Part shown: piece by piece, positions 54,001-64,000 of the stretch
Position numbering within the stretch: position 1 is the stretch's first letter
Layout: each line of letters begins with the position of its first letter
Assembly (NCBI GenBank): GCA_914767715.1
Contig: OU612068.1
Coordinates: forward strand, 5,766,001-5,830,000
From: Membranipora membranacea
Taxonomy: Eukaryota; Bryozoa; Gymnolaemata; Cheilostomatida; Membraniporidae
Direction: 5' to 3'
DNA: 64,000 nt
Program-made: the position numbers and the translations under genes
The notes under the pieces: model-generated
The model's database searches: none
Told to the model about the DNA's origin: nothing
What the model saw: the letters and a program-made list of their open reading frames with translations, nothing else

Positions 54001-57000
54001 TCTCAGTCTAAGTGACAGCAGTCTGCAGATTTGGTATGGTGTCCATGTGTCAGGTTTAGTGACAGTAGTGGGCAGGTTTTGTACGATTTCAACGTGTAAG
54101 TCTTAGTGACAGCAGTCCGCAGGTTTGATTCTATGTCCATGTGTCAGCCTCGGTTTCCATGTGTCAGCCAGGGCTGATTATCAATCTGCCCGCTGGGTGG
54201 CGCATCCCAAGGATTTCCTGTTATGATGTATAACCATAGACAATGTGTATAACCCACAAGATAGGATAGCAGAGGTGATGAGCAGGTCAGGTCAGTAAAT
54301 CAGGCTGATGATAATTGGATTGCTGGACTGAATGTCAAAACGCTTGTTCCTCAGTAATAACAGAAATTTATGGGGCTGTTGGTAATCAAATTCATTTTAA
54401 TCAACTTGCATCGCTCGCACTGTAAGAAATGATTGGCCTCGGTATGGTGTTCCAATCATTACTAAGGTTTTCTCGGCTCATCAGTGGGTATAGCTCTAAG
54501 TTACTGAGAGTGCTTGGAGCACTGTCTTGTATTGTCTCCCTTGCCTCCCAATATACCATGAATAAGTTATAAAAAAGGAACGGAAAAACTATCCTCCATC
54601 TACTAACTGGCTGAGGTTTTCTGAGGAAATGTTATTGTGCAAAGGCCAACTGGAAGCTTTGCATGATAATTAGGAAATTATTTAAGCCCACTGTAGTGCT
54701 GAAGTGTCCAAATTTTAATGGTTGAGCAAATACAAATGCAGTAAGTAGGCTAAAATTGAGGGGGTTTATGCGTATAGCTCAACTGGAAAGGTAAATAGCG
54801 TGATCTTGCACCAATAAACAGCTTTAGTTTTGTAATGGTTCACGTATATTTATAATATACAAAAGGTGCTCAATTAAATAGTTTGCAGATATAAATGACC
54901 AAGGTTTTCTGCACCGATTATTGAGCGATTAGTGCTAAATTCTCAGAGGAATTGAAAAAATTGACTGAGATGTCGATAATGGGCAGGGAGAACCAGTTTG
55001 TAAAGATTGAGAAGCAGACATTTTAATGGTGTTGTCAGTCTAGTTGAAATTATCACGCAGCGTGTTGATTGTATCGAATCATGCAACCACACAGGCCAGC
55101 ATAGCATCACATCGACTCAGGCTTTACACCAAGATAAGAAGTCCTGAGTCACAGTCATCATTGATCAGCTGATGGCTGTCTATAGATGTCAGATTTCATT
55201 CTAATGAGAAATCAATCTCAATATTTTACACTTTAATTCCATGGCAAGAGTGCTCCGTTTGCTCTGGATAGTTATCAAGTCAGGTCATTCATATCTAAAT
55301 ACGTCAGACAAATACATGGTCATATATGTTTGACACAGTAGACTTTGTGAATGTCAGGGAGTAAAAATGGTCGTGACTCGTAACAAACCCGGTGTCAATA
55401 TGTTTGTTTATTGTGTTAGTAGTACAACGCTCTCATCGATCGCCCACCTGCATTGTCAAGAGCCACTTAAACTAAACAGTTTCAACAAAACATCATGTCC
55501 TTGCTGCTCCTTATTACGTTGTTCCAGTCACACATTCACATTACCGAGTTGAACCAATTTTTTTGTAATTCAAGGCTGTGAAATCGGCCGATTAACTGCA
55601 GTCTTTGTCAGCTCCTTGAACTCTTATTCTCAAGACTCTTTCTTTACAACCTTTTTTTTATGACTTTATCAGCCTAATTGCTATATACTGATGTGCATCG
55701 TTGCCTACAATCTTTATGTCTGTCCTAATGACACTGCAAATTTCAGTGCTGACCTTCAAACAACCAGATTTTCTTCGGGGTCAGATATGGCGGATACCTA
55801 GGAGCTTGGTTGGTAACTCTCCCTCTCCCTCTCTCAGTCTCTGTCTTTCTCTCTATTCTTTCCAACTAATATTTATATATAAATTCTTCTATCTATAAGA
55901 TTATATATTATTTACTTTCTTTATTAGTTGTATGAGCGATCAATGATGCAAATGGATTGTTTGTTTATTGTTATCAGCAAAGCCGATAAGCCAGGTCTAC
56001 AGTTTCTAGTTTCGCAGTAGTTTTGTTATCAAGACTGATAGCTATCTCTGAGTCAAACTGCCGGGTTTGGATACTGTCATATTCCTGGCCGTACACACGG
56101 TTTTGAGTAATAGTAGTTTCTGGTATTTATTGTTGATTGTTTGGTACCAATTTCACTGTAGACTAGAAATACATGGCCTTAGAAAGTTCCAATCACAGTC
56201 TCTCACCAACAGTTCCTGCTGTAATCTCCTCTTCATCTTCATCATAGTGAGGCTTATAATATCACTAAACTCTCATCTCCGGGTCACCATTACTGCATTT
56301 ACATCACCAAGTAAGGATACATCCTTACTCTGTGATTTACATGATGGTTTTCTCTACAAGGCAGTATCAAATATTCTTAAATTCTCATATCTCATAAAAC
56401 ATCTCATCTTACAAAACGCTTGACCTATTAAAATCATCGATGTATATGATGTATATGTCGAACCAGTACTAAACTTATTCATGACATTCAAAAAGTTTCT
56501 CGTCATTGGTTTGCCATTTCAATCCCACTTTTGATCGCCCATTATTTGGGAGAATTGTGAAAATATTTCCAAATATAACCCACTCGGTACCATAGCCCCA
56601 TTAAATGCAGTGACGCAAAATTCTGGATTTCCTAAATTGATTGCGTGTATGCTGCTAATGAAACCTGGACCTCTGCCAAATGGACAGTTTTCCCTCGGTT
56701 GATTGTTGTTTTTCTCTCTGATGACTTGCATTTCATCTGGGAAACCCCATGCCAATTTTCCAATTCCCAGACAGAAAAATTTATATGGGAAACCCAATGC
56801 AGATTTCTCCCGTTCCTTGGCGGAAACTTACATGAAACTCTATTAGCCTTGGTCCCTTGATTAATCTCTTTGTGTGTTTTATTTGACAGGTTGGGTTTGG
56901 TGATATTTCTGATACTATTAGCTGGATGCTTTAGTTTTTGGAGGTACAGATATCAGCAGTCCCTGGTTGTACAGAGCTGCAACCACACGGGATACGCTCC

Positions 57001-60000
57001 ATTTGTACAGTCAGCCTCAACACAAAACATTCCAGCTCATTTAGTCTCAATACCCGGAGATGTAAGTAATGCATCATTGAGTATTACCTAGCTTACTCTA
57101 GCCTGAGTGTCAAAACTGGTTTCATGAGGGGCTTAGCCCTCTCACTGTCAATCATGGTGAAACAGGTTAGGTACTCAAGTTTAGCCTTCCCTGCTCATTC
57201 ACCATGGCAATGTGCCAAGTAGACATGGAATCTTAATCGGATCATGGTACAATATCTGCCTGGTATAGACCTCCCCATACATGACAGATGTCCTCTTTGG
57301 AAACGAAAAGGGTAGGAAGTTACATGAGCCCAAAATGGTATTGGGCCAGAAGTGATATCAGCCTGAAATCATTTCCGGCTCATATCTCTTTGGCAGGACA
57401 GGATGTGTTACAAGGCTGGAAGTGATATAGGGCAGGAAATGATATAGGACAGGATCGTGTTTACATGAGCGGTAATGTACATATTTGAAATGTATAGCTG
57501 CTAAGGAAATATATTTAGAGGTCCCTTCTGCTCTGCTCCTACCTCTATATGATTATTGGGCCTAGCCTTGTCACGCGGCTACTTTGTTTGTGTAGCCGCG
57601 TGACAAGGATAGGTTGGGCCAGGGAGGGTGAGAAGTTGGAATTCTCAGGCCTAGAACTAGCAGTACTTGCTGAGTTATCTGCTGACCAATCATTGAATAG
57701 GTAGGGTATCCTTGGTGAGAGATTAAGTTAGGCCTTAATCCAGATCGGCTCATTAAGAGAATATTTTTTGCGTAGGCTGAACTATTTCGATGATCCACTT
57801 AAGCAAGACTTAATGTTTCAATTCTCAAAGGACCTCTTATGGTCGAAGATGTTTAAATTTAGGCGCTGTTAAATAACAGATATACTAAAACATGCAAATG
57901 AGATGACTGCCCTGACTTCAACAATCACTGCAAACCTCACAGAGGCCGACTACCTCATTTTATGAACTTTTGGGTGGATTCCTATCATAGTGTATCATAT
58001 AAGGTTCTACGGATGTCACCTCTGACTTAATCCCTTGCAATGGTAGTTGACCGTACAAAAATTATCTACCTTAGGGTGAATGGCTGATTGTGGCCGGCAA
58101 TGGAGCTCAGACAAAAATAGCATGCCAAGTAAGCCTATATTCAATTTCTATAAAATGAAATTCTAAACCTAACTTAATTTATTTGAGTAATACTTGCTTG
58201 GCTTATCAAACATTGAACCCACAGTTTTAATCCGTAAAATCCACATTTAATACTAGCAGTCATATGAGCCTCTGTAAGCACATGACTATTTAGGTTCTAT
58301 GGTACTAAGCATTCATTGGCTGATAGGCCTGATGAAATAATCATGGCCTGATATATATGTAATCATTCTATACACACCATTAGGCTAAGATTCCCATAGC
58401 ATCGGGTCGGCATGACCCCAGTGGAATGATGGTTGCTGATGAGTGCAGACTAGTTATAAGGTTATATGTTTTTACTTTTATAATGATATAGACGCTGGTC
58501 ATCTCACGTGGGATGTTATCTTAGATGAGATCTATCATCTGGGTAACCACAAGAGAATCTATTTCTGTGAGATGGTAGGATTGATGGGTTGGCCTTGCCC
58601 AACATGAAAGTGACTGTGAAGTTTAAATGTTAAATGGCTCGGTCTGAAATTGGTCTTTCATCACTCGTTCTGTCAGCACAGAATGTGGCTTACAGTCTAT
58701 TTCAGGCTTAGTGGCTTATTGTAACTGTTATGTTATTATCACATTACACCTCGCGTCAGGCTCGGCAAAGTCTAACCCATATACACCTTCAGGGTACACA
58801 ACGGCAAATAATGGTGTAGTGAATTACTCGAGTGTTGCACTACAATAGGTGCGGTATGTCTCAAGTAATATTGAGAAGTTTGCCAAACTATTATTCTGAA
58901 CCCTTATGACTCCGATTCGCTGGATAAAAAATCGCCTCTAGTGTTGATCAATTATCATTGTGCAATGTCATGCTTTGAACAGTGACACCTTTTATCGACA
59001 TATCTCTTGGGATTAACTCAGACATTATCCTCAGTATGATGATGTTTCATATTTCAGGTGTATGTCCCAAGAAATATTCAAACCCAGGTAATTGTGCTGA
59101 GTACTGTTATATAGTTTTTTTGTATTTTGTTACTAGTTAGAGTGGATGCTATATTTGGTTAGACTAGATGGGTACGTTTTCCCAAACTAGTTAGCCTGCT
59201 ACAACCGCCGAGTGTGTTACTTAAGGCACACGCTGCCAATCCCAAAATAGTCTGCTTCTATAACTGAGTGTGTTGCTTTAGCCACATGCGTCCAAATGCT
59301 GACTACCAACAGTTGGCAGTTTGCTCATATGATAGCGTGCTCATACATCAATTGCTGCCGCCAGTGTTACAAAATCTCTGTTCCGCACTGTGTGTATGTT
59401 GCGATAGAGAAAAGCATAGTTATCTCCATGCCTCTCAGTACACAGTGAGAGAACAACTCTCTGTTTTGGTTATGATGAAGTATCATATGTTACACCAAGG
59501 AGTTCACTCTAGGGTGTGAGGGAGTTTGTCCCAAACACCCTGGTCACACAACAACATAACAGTATGATGATAATATTACATAAACCACAAAAGATAGCAC
59601 GAGGTGCCAGGCTCACAACTATCATGACATTATACTTACAACAAAGCTGAAACTGGCTAGAGATCTCTGCTGAACATAATAACTACCCACCATTTCAAAA
59701 GAACTGTTTTTAAAAAAAGCTCGTAGTTTTATGACATTTTATTAGTTTATTGTGGAGTCTGGTGATGTGTCTGTGTGCTAGCTGTCTGGCTGGTAGATGT
59801 GGGGGGGGGGGGGCAGTCTGTGATCAGTTACTTAGACTTAGAGCACTGGCCTTTTGTTTTGGAGATGGAAGTTGACAGATTTTGTGCTATCCAGTTTAGG
59901 AAGTAGATGACATATCACTTTCTCCAGCAAAGACCATAAAGACACAATAACTCAAAACCTCAAAACCTCAAAGTCACTAGCTGACCATAAATATAGTATA

Positions 60001-60388
60001 AAACAGGATTAATGATGGCTGATGGCAGTTGTCATTTGTCATTTATACAACAGATCTCACTATAATGTAGGGCATTCAGTGATAGTTTTAATTCATGGTA
60101 ACATTGACAAACAAGCCCCTCCCAGATTTATTGCTCTTGACCTTCATGTGGCTGTGCTTGGACCGACAGACCAACTTGAGACGACTGGATCGACCGCCAA
60201 CAGAAAATGATTGCACATTCTCACATTTCAAGGACAACACTGCCATGATGTTAATGATTTCCTGTTTTTCTATTTTACAGATTGCTGGTGAAAATTATAT
60301 AAATAATACTGAACATTCATATAGACCAGCCACAGACGCTTTCAGTGGTAAAAATGGAATGCGTGACCCCTCAGGAGCGTATACCTAG
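48041..60388 (+). CDS. Six-cysteine single-pass membrane protein, WBP1/VOPP1-like
   Basis: Six exons: 48041-48103, 50239-50267 (29 nt), 51078-51155, 56890-57061, 59058-59087 (30 nt) and 60281-60388, in phase; 159 aa (human VOPP1 172). The first exon ([20 protein letters not shown]) is a signal peptide ending at a GTAAGT donor in the right phase. It was found by searching for such an exon and is the least certain part. The ectodomain [21 protein letters not shown] has the C..C..CC..CC pattern of the Shisa/CYYR1/WBP1/VOPP1 superfamily, and WQMWYFW leads straight into the membrane helix [16 protein letters not shown], as in VOPP1 (LWYFW). The cytoplasmic tail has no PPxY motif, unlike its vertebrate relatives. 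Those act as adaptors for WW-domain ligases in endosomes and lysosomes; that role is doubtful here. Confidence 0.72.
53880..54152. repeat. 47-bp minisatellite
   Basis: Five diverged 47-bp units starting at 53918, 53965, 54012, 54059 and 54106, preceded by a shortened unit at 53880. Each begins GTGACAGYAGTC and continues with GCAGGTTTG then TGTCCATGTGTCAG. It lies in the large third intron of the six-cysteine gene. Copies differ at several positions each, so the array is not recent. Confidence 0.9.
57566..57608. repeat. Perfect 17-bp-stem hairpin
   Basis: CCTTGTCACGCGGCTAC (57566-57582) and GTAGCCGCGTGACAAGG (57592-57608) flank a 9-nt loop, TTTGTTTGT. It is GC-rich in AT-rich surroundings, in an intron. 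About ten bases further on is CCAGGGAGGGTGAG, a half-arm of the CAGGGAGGGTGG family. Confidence 0.85.
59801..59813. repeat. Poly-G run
   Basis: Thirteen consecutive G in an intron of the six-cysteine membrane-protein gene. Confidence 0.9.
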
Positions 60389-60442
60389 CACTGAGGGGTG
60401 ATCGCCACAGGTCGTGCGCAATATATATACTTTTTTTATATT

Positions 60443-60718
60443 ATGGAGTCTCTGCATTATCGCACTGAAGGTAGTCAAGTAGTTCAGAATGATTCTGAAT
60501 CGATAAAGCCGCCAAGTACGGAGCAAGACAGAACGATGGACAATTTAATTGCTCAAATATTACTACTAATGGCTTATGCGGCATTTCAGTGGAAGGCAAA
60601 CTTTAAGCGGAGAAACCTACGATACAGGGATATATCAGAGACTGGACCAATTCTGTTTGCTCTCCTCTCCACTGCATATGAAGCAAATGTGAAACAGGGT
60701 TGTGTGGAAGTTAACTGA
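60443..60718 (+). CDS. Uncertain 91-aa ORF just after the six-cysteine gene
   Basis: Open frame of 91 codons starting 55 nt after the stop of the upstream gene, probably within its 3' UTR. The product begins MESLHYRTEGSQVV, has a possible hydrophobic segment (LIAQILLLMAYAAF), then a basic stretch (FKRRNLRYRD) and ends GCVEVN. No family recognised. It could be a chance frame, a second cistron or a tiny single-exon gene. An extended frame opens at 60398. Confidence 0.25.
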   Translation: MESLHYRTEGSQVVQNDSESIKPPSTEQDRTMDNLIAQILLLMAYAAFQWKANFKRRNLRYRDISETGPILFALLSTAYEANVKQGCVEVN

Positions 60719-61303
60719 ATTTTAATTGTTATGAAAATTAATTAACTCATTGTATAATTGTGCATTGTGTCCCACTGAATCATTTTGTGCTGTATACAAA
60801 GTTACACACTACTGTATTATAGAAAACTTTTCCCAGGGATATCATCATGTCATATGTAGGCCATTAAATCGAAATTTCATCGCCCACCCTTCCAATTATA
60901 TTTGGTGCAGTAATAGTGAGCAGTTGTAGACATTATAGTATGATAATCTGGTTTTACTTGTTACTCTCACCAAGGAAGTTATCCTTGTTTCACTCACACA
61001 TCTTAATCAGACTTTGATGTATGCTTTAATAACAGCAGCGGTATCATAATAATTCATGAAGAGATTGTATTTATTTGGCTGTGCATGTTCATTGCATCTC
61101 ACCTAGCAGCTTCCCATTGTTTTCTGTACGTCACTAAATGTCATACTATTATTATAACTGTGGATTATGTGGCCACAACTACTCAAATTTCTCTATTTTC
61201 TAACAACTGAATGTAGCTTATCTTTAGCACAACGATATGAAGTATCTGACCGCTACAGTTACTGGGAATTTTTCTTTTCTGTTCTTTATGAACGAAATCT
61301 GTT

Positions 61304-61309
61304 AATAAA
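61304..61309 (+). promoter_or_regulatory. Candidate poly(A) signal of the six-cysteine gene
   Basis: First plus-strand AATAAA seen after the stop at 60388, about 915 nt downstream. Confidence 0.3.
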
Positions 61310-61684
61310 ATGGTTAAACAGTCACTCCCTTATTTATTTAATAATGCCACCCTGAAACAAAGCCAAAATTACGAAACTTCAGTTTCATTGTAGTCCAAAT
61401 ATTTTCTGGAATTGTGTGGAATGGACCCTCTGATTATGATTCATGGAAAGCCACAATACATTAAATTTCTCTTTTCCATGACCGGCAGCGGAAAAACTTG
61501 TAAATATTCCTGAGTCAGCTCTACTTTATAAGCACACTTTTTTTTTCTATAACCTGCAAGATGGTTTTTGAGGCGAGAAGAAATGTAACAAGCACTCTAT
61601 GAAAATGACACCAAACCAAGGAGCAACAGCTTCCCCCGGTACTACTGGACCAAACTCAAGCTGGTATGTTTGACTAATCTGATG

Positions 61685-61902
61685 CAGGGCCGTAGTTTAG
61701 AAAAAGTGGTAGGGGAGGCAAGTCCGAAGCGTCACAAGGAGGGGTGCTGTAAGCTCCTTCCAAAGCAACTTAAGGCATATAATTAGTTAAACTTTTATCG
61801 CAATAGAGCCGATTCTGACATAGATTATTCAATCATATTGTTTTTAGGCCACTGTAATTAGCTTTCTAGGGGAGGCAGTGCCTCCCTAGAACTACGGGCC
61901 TG
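61685..61902. mobile_element. MITE-like non-autonomous DNA transposon
   Basis: 218-bp segment with terminal inverted repeats CAGGGCCGTAGTT and AACTACGGGCCTG (one mismatch). Its inner ends share GGGGAGGCA, and near the right end is a palindromic GGGGAGGCAGTGCCTCCC. The direct repeat TGATG flanks it on both sides (61680-61684 and 61903-61907), as expected for a target duplication, although a longer one is not clear. The CAGGGCCGTAG ends resemble those of hAT-like MITEs in invertebrates; the superfamily assignment is tentative. No coding capacity. Confidence 0.65.
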
Positions 61903-63294
61903 TGATGCCTTTTTCGTGGTTGAAACCTCAGACAAAAATAATATGTGATAAAACCCATGCTCAAATTAGCTGGTTTGGTTCGAGCCCAAGTACATACCAT
62001 TTGATGGATTGTTGCTGCCGAGGTCACCCTCTACCCCCAAACCTGGTTCTCCATGATTGTCAGGTTGTTCGGGATGAGTTGGGTACTGGCTAGCTAATGC
62101 CATCACGATCAGTGTGATGAAAGTAATCAGCACATGTTACAAAGGGGGACACAACTCTTATTTGAGTGTTAAAATAAGAAATCGCTTCAAATAAAAAATC
62201 CAGTCTTGGTTCATTTATTTTCCAGTGTCAGCTTTGCACCTGTGTACCAATCAATTCAGGTTGGTTGTCGTAGGTGTAGTAACCTAAATAGATCCATCTA
62301 GCTTGAGCTCTACTGAAAAGCAGGACAATCCGCGGATGAAAAACTTGAAATTTTAGTGGCAAAGTATTGATAGGTCAATATGACATCTTAGCAGCATTGC
62401 CAGAGTGACTCGTATTTCTTAGCCTTATCTAAGTGGAACCAGAAAACAAAATTTGGGCCGCTGTGATAAGGATAGTGTCTATGTATCATCCTGCAATCAG
62501 TGTGCTCATTGTCAATGAGTGTTATGTCAAAGACCGAGACAAAATGGTTCATGTCATATATCATTCCAAAGGGTAGGTGATCAGCTTTCTAAATTTATCA
62601 ACCACACAACGTCACATGACGCAATTTTATTACATGTTGAAGTTTGAAGAAGTGTATTTTTCTAACTTACGCTGACTACATCGTGTTAAAGCAATCATTT
62701 TTTTTGCATGTTTCACCTTTATAAGGTCTCTATCGTGAAATAAATCAATTTTTAATACTTAGAGCCCAGACTATGCTTTATATTGCACGACCATGTTGTA
62801 GAATCTTCATGATTAGATAGGCTGCAAAGACATGATCATCCAGCAATGTATACAATTCCAACAGAAACCAAATGAGCCATAATTTCATATTATGTACCTT
62901 GCCAACCTCCTGAGATCAACAGTCAACAAAATACAGTACTTTGGTCAAAGTTGTGTACTCATGAACTTGGTCATTTTATGTTAAATCTGAGATTTGGGAA
63001 TAATGACTTTAGCGACATTTTCAGCCAAAGTCATATCACAATAGGTCAGAATATCTAAGGTTTTTTTAACTTATTTGTCGGTCTTTGATATTACCTTAAT
63101 AGAGGAACCAGGATGAAAGTGCATTTGGAAATCAGTTTTATTTTATGATTGGTGATATTATCAAAAAGAGTTACAAATACATCTACAGTACTTGCGTGAT
63201 AAACTACGTGACATGTGGAAAGCAGAGCAATAAATACACAAGTAACAGCAGTTTGATACAGAATTATTTATACATAGTGCTTGCGCGCCATCCA

Positions 63295-63300
63295 TTTATT
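63295..63300 (-). promoter_or_regulatory. Poly(A) signal of the partial right-edge gene
   Basis: Minus-strand AATAAA 133 nt after the stop codon at 63433. Confidence 0.5.
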
Positions 63301-63432
63301 AACCAAAAATAATATGAAAATTGAGAAAATTTGTAGATTGGTTCGTCATTATAGAACAATGGAATGAGAAAATTTGAGAAAAATCTAGAACAACCCTGTA
63401 ATGTGTCAGGGAATGCCCGTCAGCGTAGCCAT

Positions 63433-63886
63433 TTAATATTTGGAGCAGTCAGCAGTGCTGTGTTGAGTACAGATATCGTCACTGGTGGTCTCCATAAATC
63501 CCTTAACTTTGTCAAGTCCTGCGCCTACAACAAGCAACACTGGTGTTATATCTTAATAACTTAATATTGTGTCAATAAAGTTTAAAAATCTATTTGAAAC
63601 CTAACTGATATGGATAGTTACCATTTGGGAGTTGTTCACCTATATAGCTTGGCAACAGACAGAGGTAGACAACTCAAGTTTTGATGCTCAATAAAATCAG
63701 AGCTGATCCGGTTGAATAAAATATACTCAGATCCAGCCTACATAATATGGCATTAAGAAATTGTTTAGTGATTTCACATTTATGGATTTCATTACAACTT
63801 TTCTTACCATCGATAAGGTTTCTCATATTACAGAAGTTAGTTCCGTAATCCAGCACTGCATACCATGTCTCGGATCTGGAATTTCC
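63433..63886 (-). CDS. C-terminal exons of an unidentified gene, cut by the window edge
   Basis: Two exons read with strong splice sites. 63886-63808 follows TTTCTTACAG and ends at GTAAGA; its translation starts GNSRSETWYAVLDYG and goes on TNFCNMRNLID. The exon 63524-63433 follows TTGTTGTAG; it encodes AGLDKVKGFMETTSDD, then ICTQHSTADCSKY and stop. Phases match across the 283-bp intron. Three cysteines and the compact C-terminal pattern (FCN..NL.DG, then SDDICTQ....C.KY) suggest a secreted, disulfide-bonded module. The exons upstream of 63886 are not seen in the remaining 114 bases, so they must lie outside the window. Family not recognised. Confidence 0.65.
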
Positions 63887-64000
63887 CTGTAAGAAACGAT
63901 TTATCCATGGATGTGAATCAATAACATTCAATCAATCATATCTATCTATCCATAATATCTATGGGATAAATCACTGGAATTCCTGTATCACATGATTGAT
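63887..64000. other. Intron of the partial gene
   Basis: Sequence upstream (minus strand) of the penultimate exon; nothing recognised. Confidence 0.4.

Larger units (their letters stand above)
60719..63432. other. Intergenic
   Basis: No coding exon recognised. It includes a plus-strand AATAAA (61304-61309) that could end the six-cysteine gene's transcript, a MITE-like element (61685-61902), and the 3' flank of the partial minus-strand gene with AATAAA at 63300-63295. Confidence 0.55.

Noticed and set aside
56519-56797. 92-codon minus-strand frame
   Set aside because: Lies in an intron over a short imperfect duplication (GGGAAACCC-ATGC twice); no recognisable protein features.
61970-61995. 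T-arm-like TTGG-TTCGAGC-CCAA
   Set aside because: An isolated stem-loop; no D arm or anticodon arm upstream.

Overview
The window is nuclear DNA of an animal. It holds split genes with canonical GT-AG introns in every gene traced, AT-rich non-coding sequence, and metazoan-type proteins (a MET-family receptor tyrosine kinase, NELF-C/D, 14-3-3 and cathepsin D). Genes sit about every 7 kb and introns are mostly 0.2-2 kb. Only small, decayed transposon fragments are seen. This suggests a compact invertebrate genome, possibly of a non-bilaterian lineage such as a placozoan, sponge or cnidarian. The sequence alone does not let me name the species. Exons were joined by hand, by matching splice phase and protein continuity, and every model given as complete closes with consistent phases.

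Layout, left to right: a 14-3-3 epsilon-like gene (minus, 6 exons, 257 aa). A complete MET/RON-type receptor (minus, 20 coding exons, 1397 aa) with signal peptide, Sema, PSI, IPT repeats, one membrane helix and a kinase domain. A short divergent promoter with CRE-like, E-box and YY1-like words, shared with NELFCD (plus, 15 exons, 575 aa), which carries a tRNA-Cys(GCA) gene in one intron. Then come an intergenic stretch with a dead LINE fragment, an unrecognised cysteine-rich secreted and probably GPI-anchored protein (plus, 5 exons, 216 aa), and a second LINE fragment. Next is a cathepsin D-like aspartic protease (plus, 9 exons, 395 aa) whose last exon is duplicated into two alternative terminal exons, each with its own poly(A) signal.

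Convergent with the protease are two paralogous secreted proteins with an EMI-like cysteine module (minus, 218 and 181 aa). They are followed by a long plus-strand gene for a small six-cysteine single-pass membrane protein of the WBP1/VOPP1 type (6 exons, 159 aa). At the right edge lie the last two exons of an unidentified minus-strand gene.

The most unusual non-genic signal is a set of short, nearly perfect inverted repeats that recur as at least three sequence families: CAGGGAG...CTCCCTG, CAATGAACTAAA...TTTAGTTCATTG and CATAGACTTAATA...TATTAAGTCTATG. They lie in introns and intergenic DNA and look like tiny mobile or foldback elements. Three LINE reverse-transcriptase fragments, one MITE-like element and a 47-bp minisatellite complete the repeat content.
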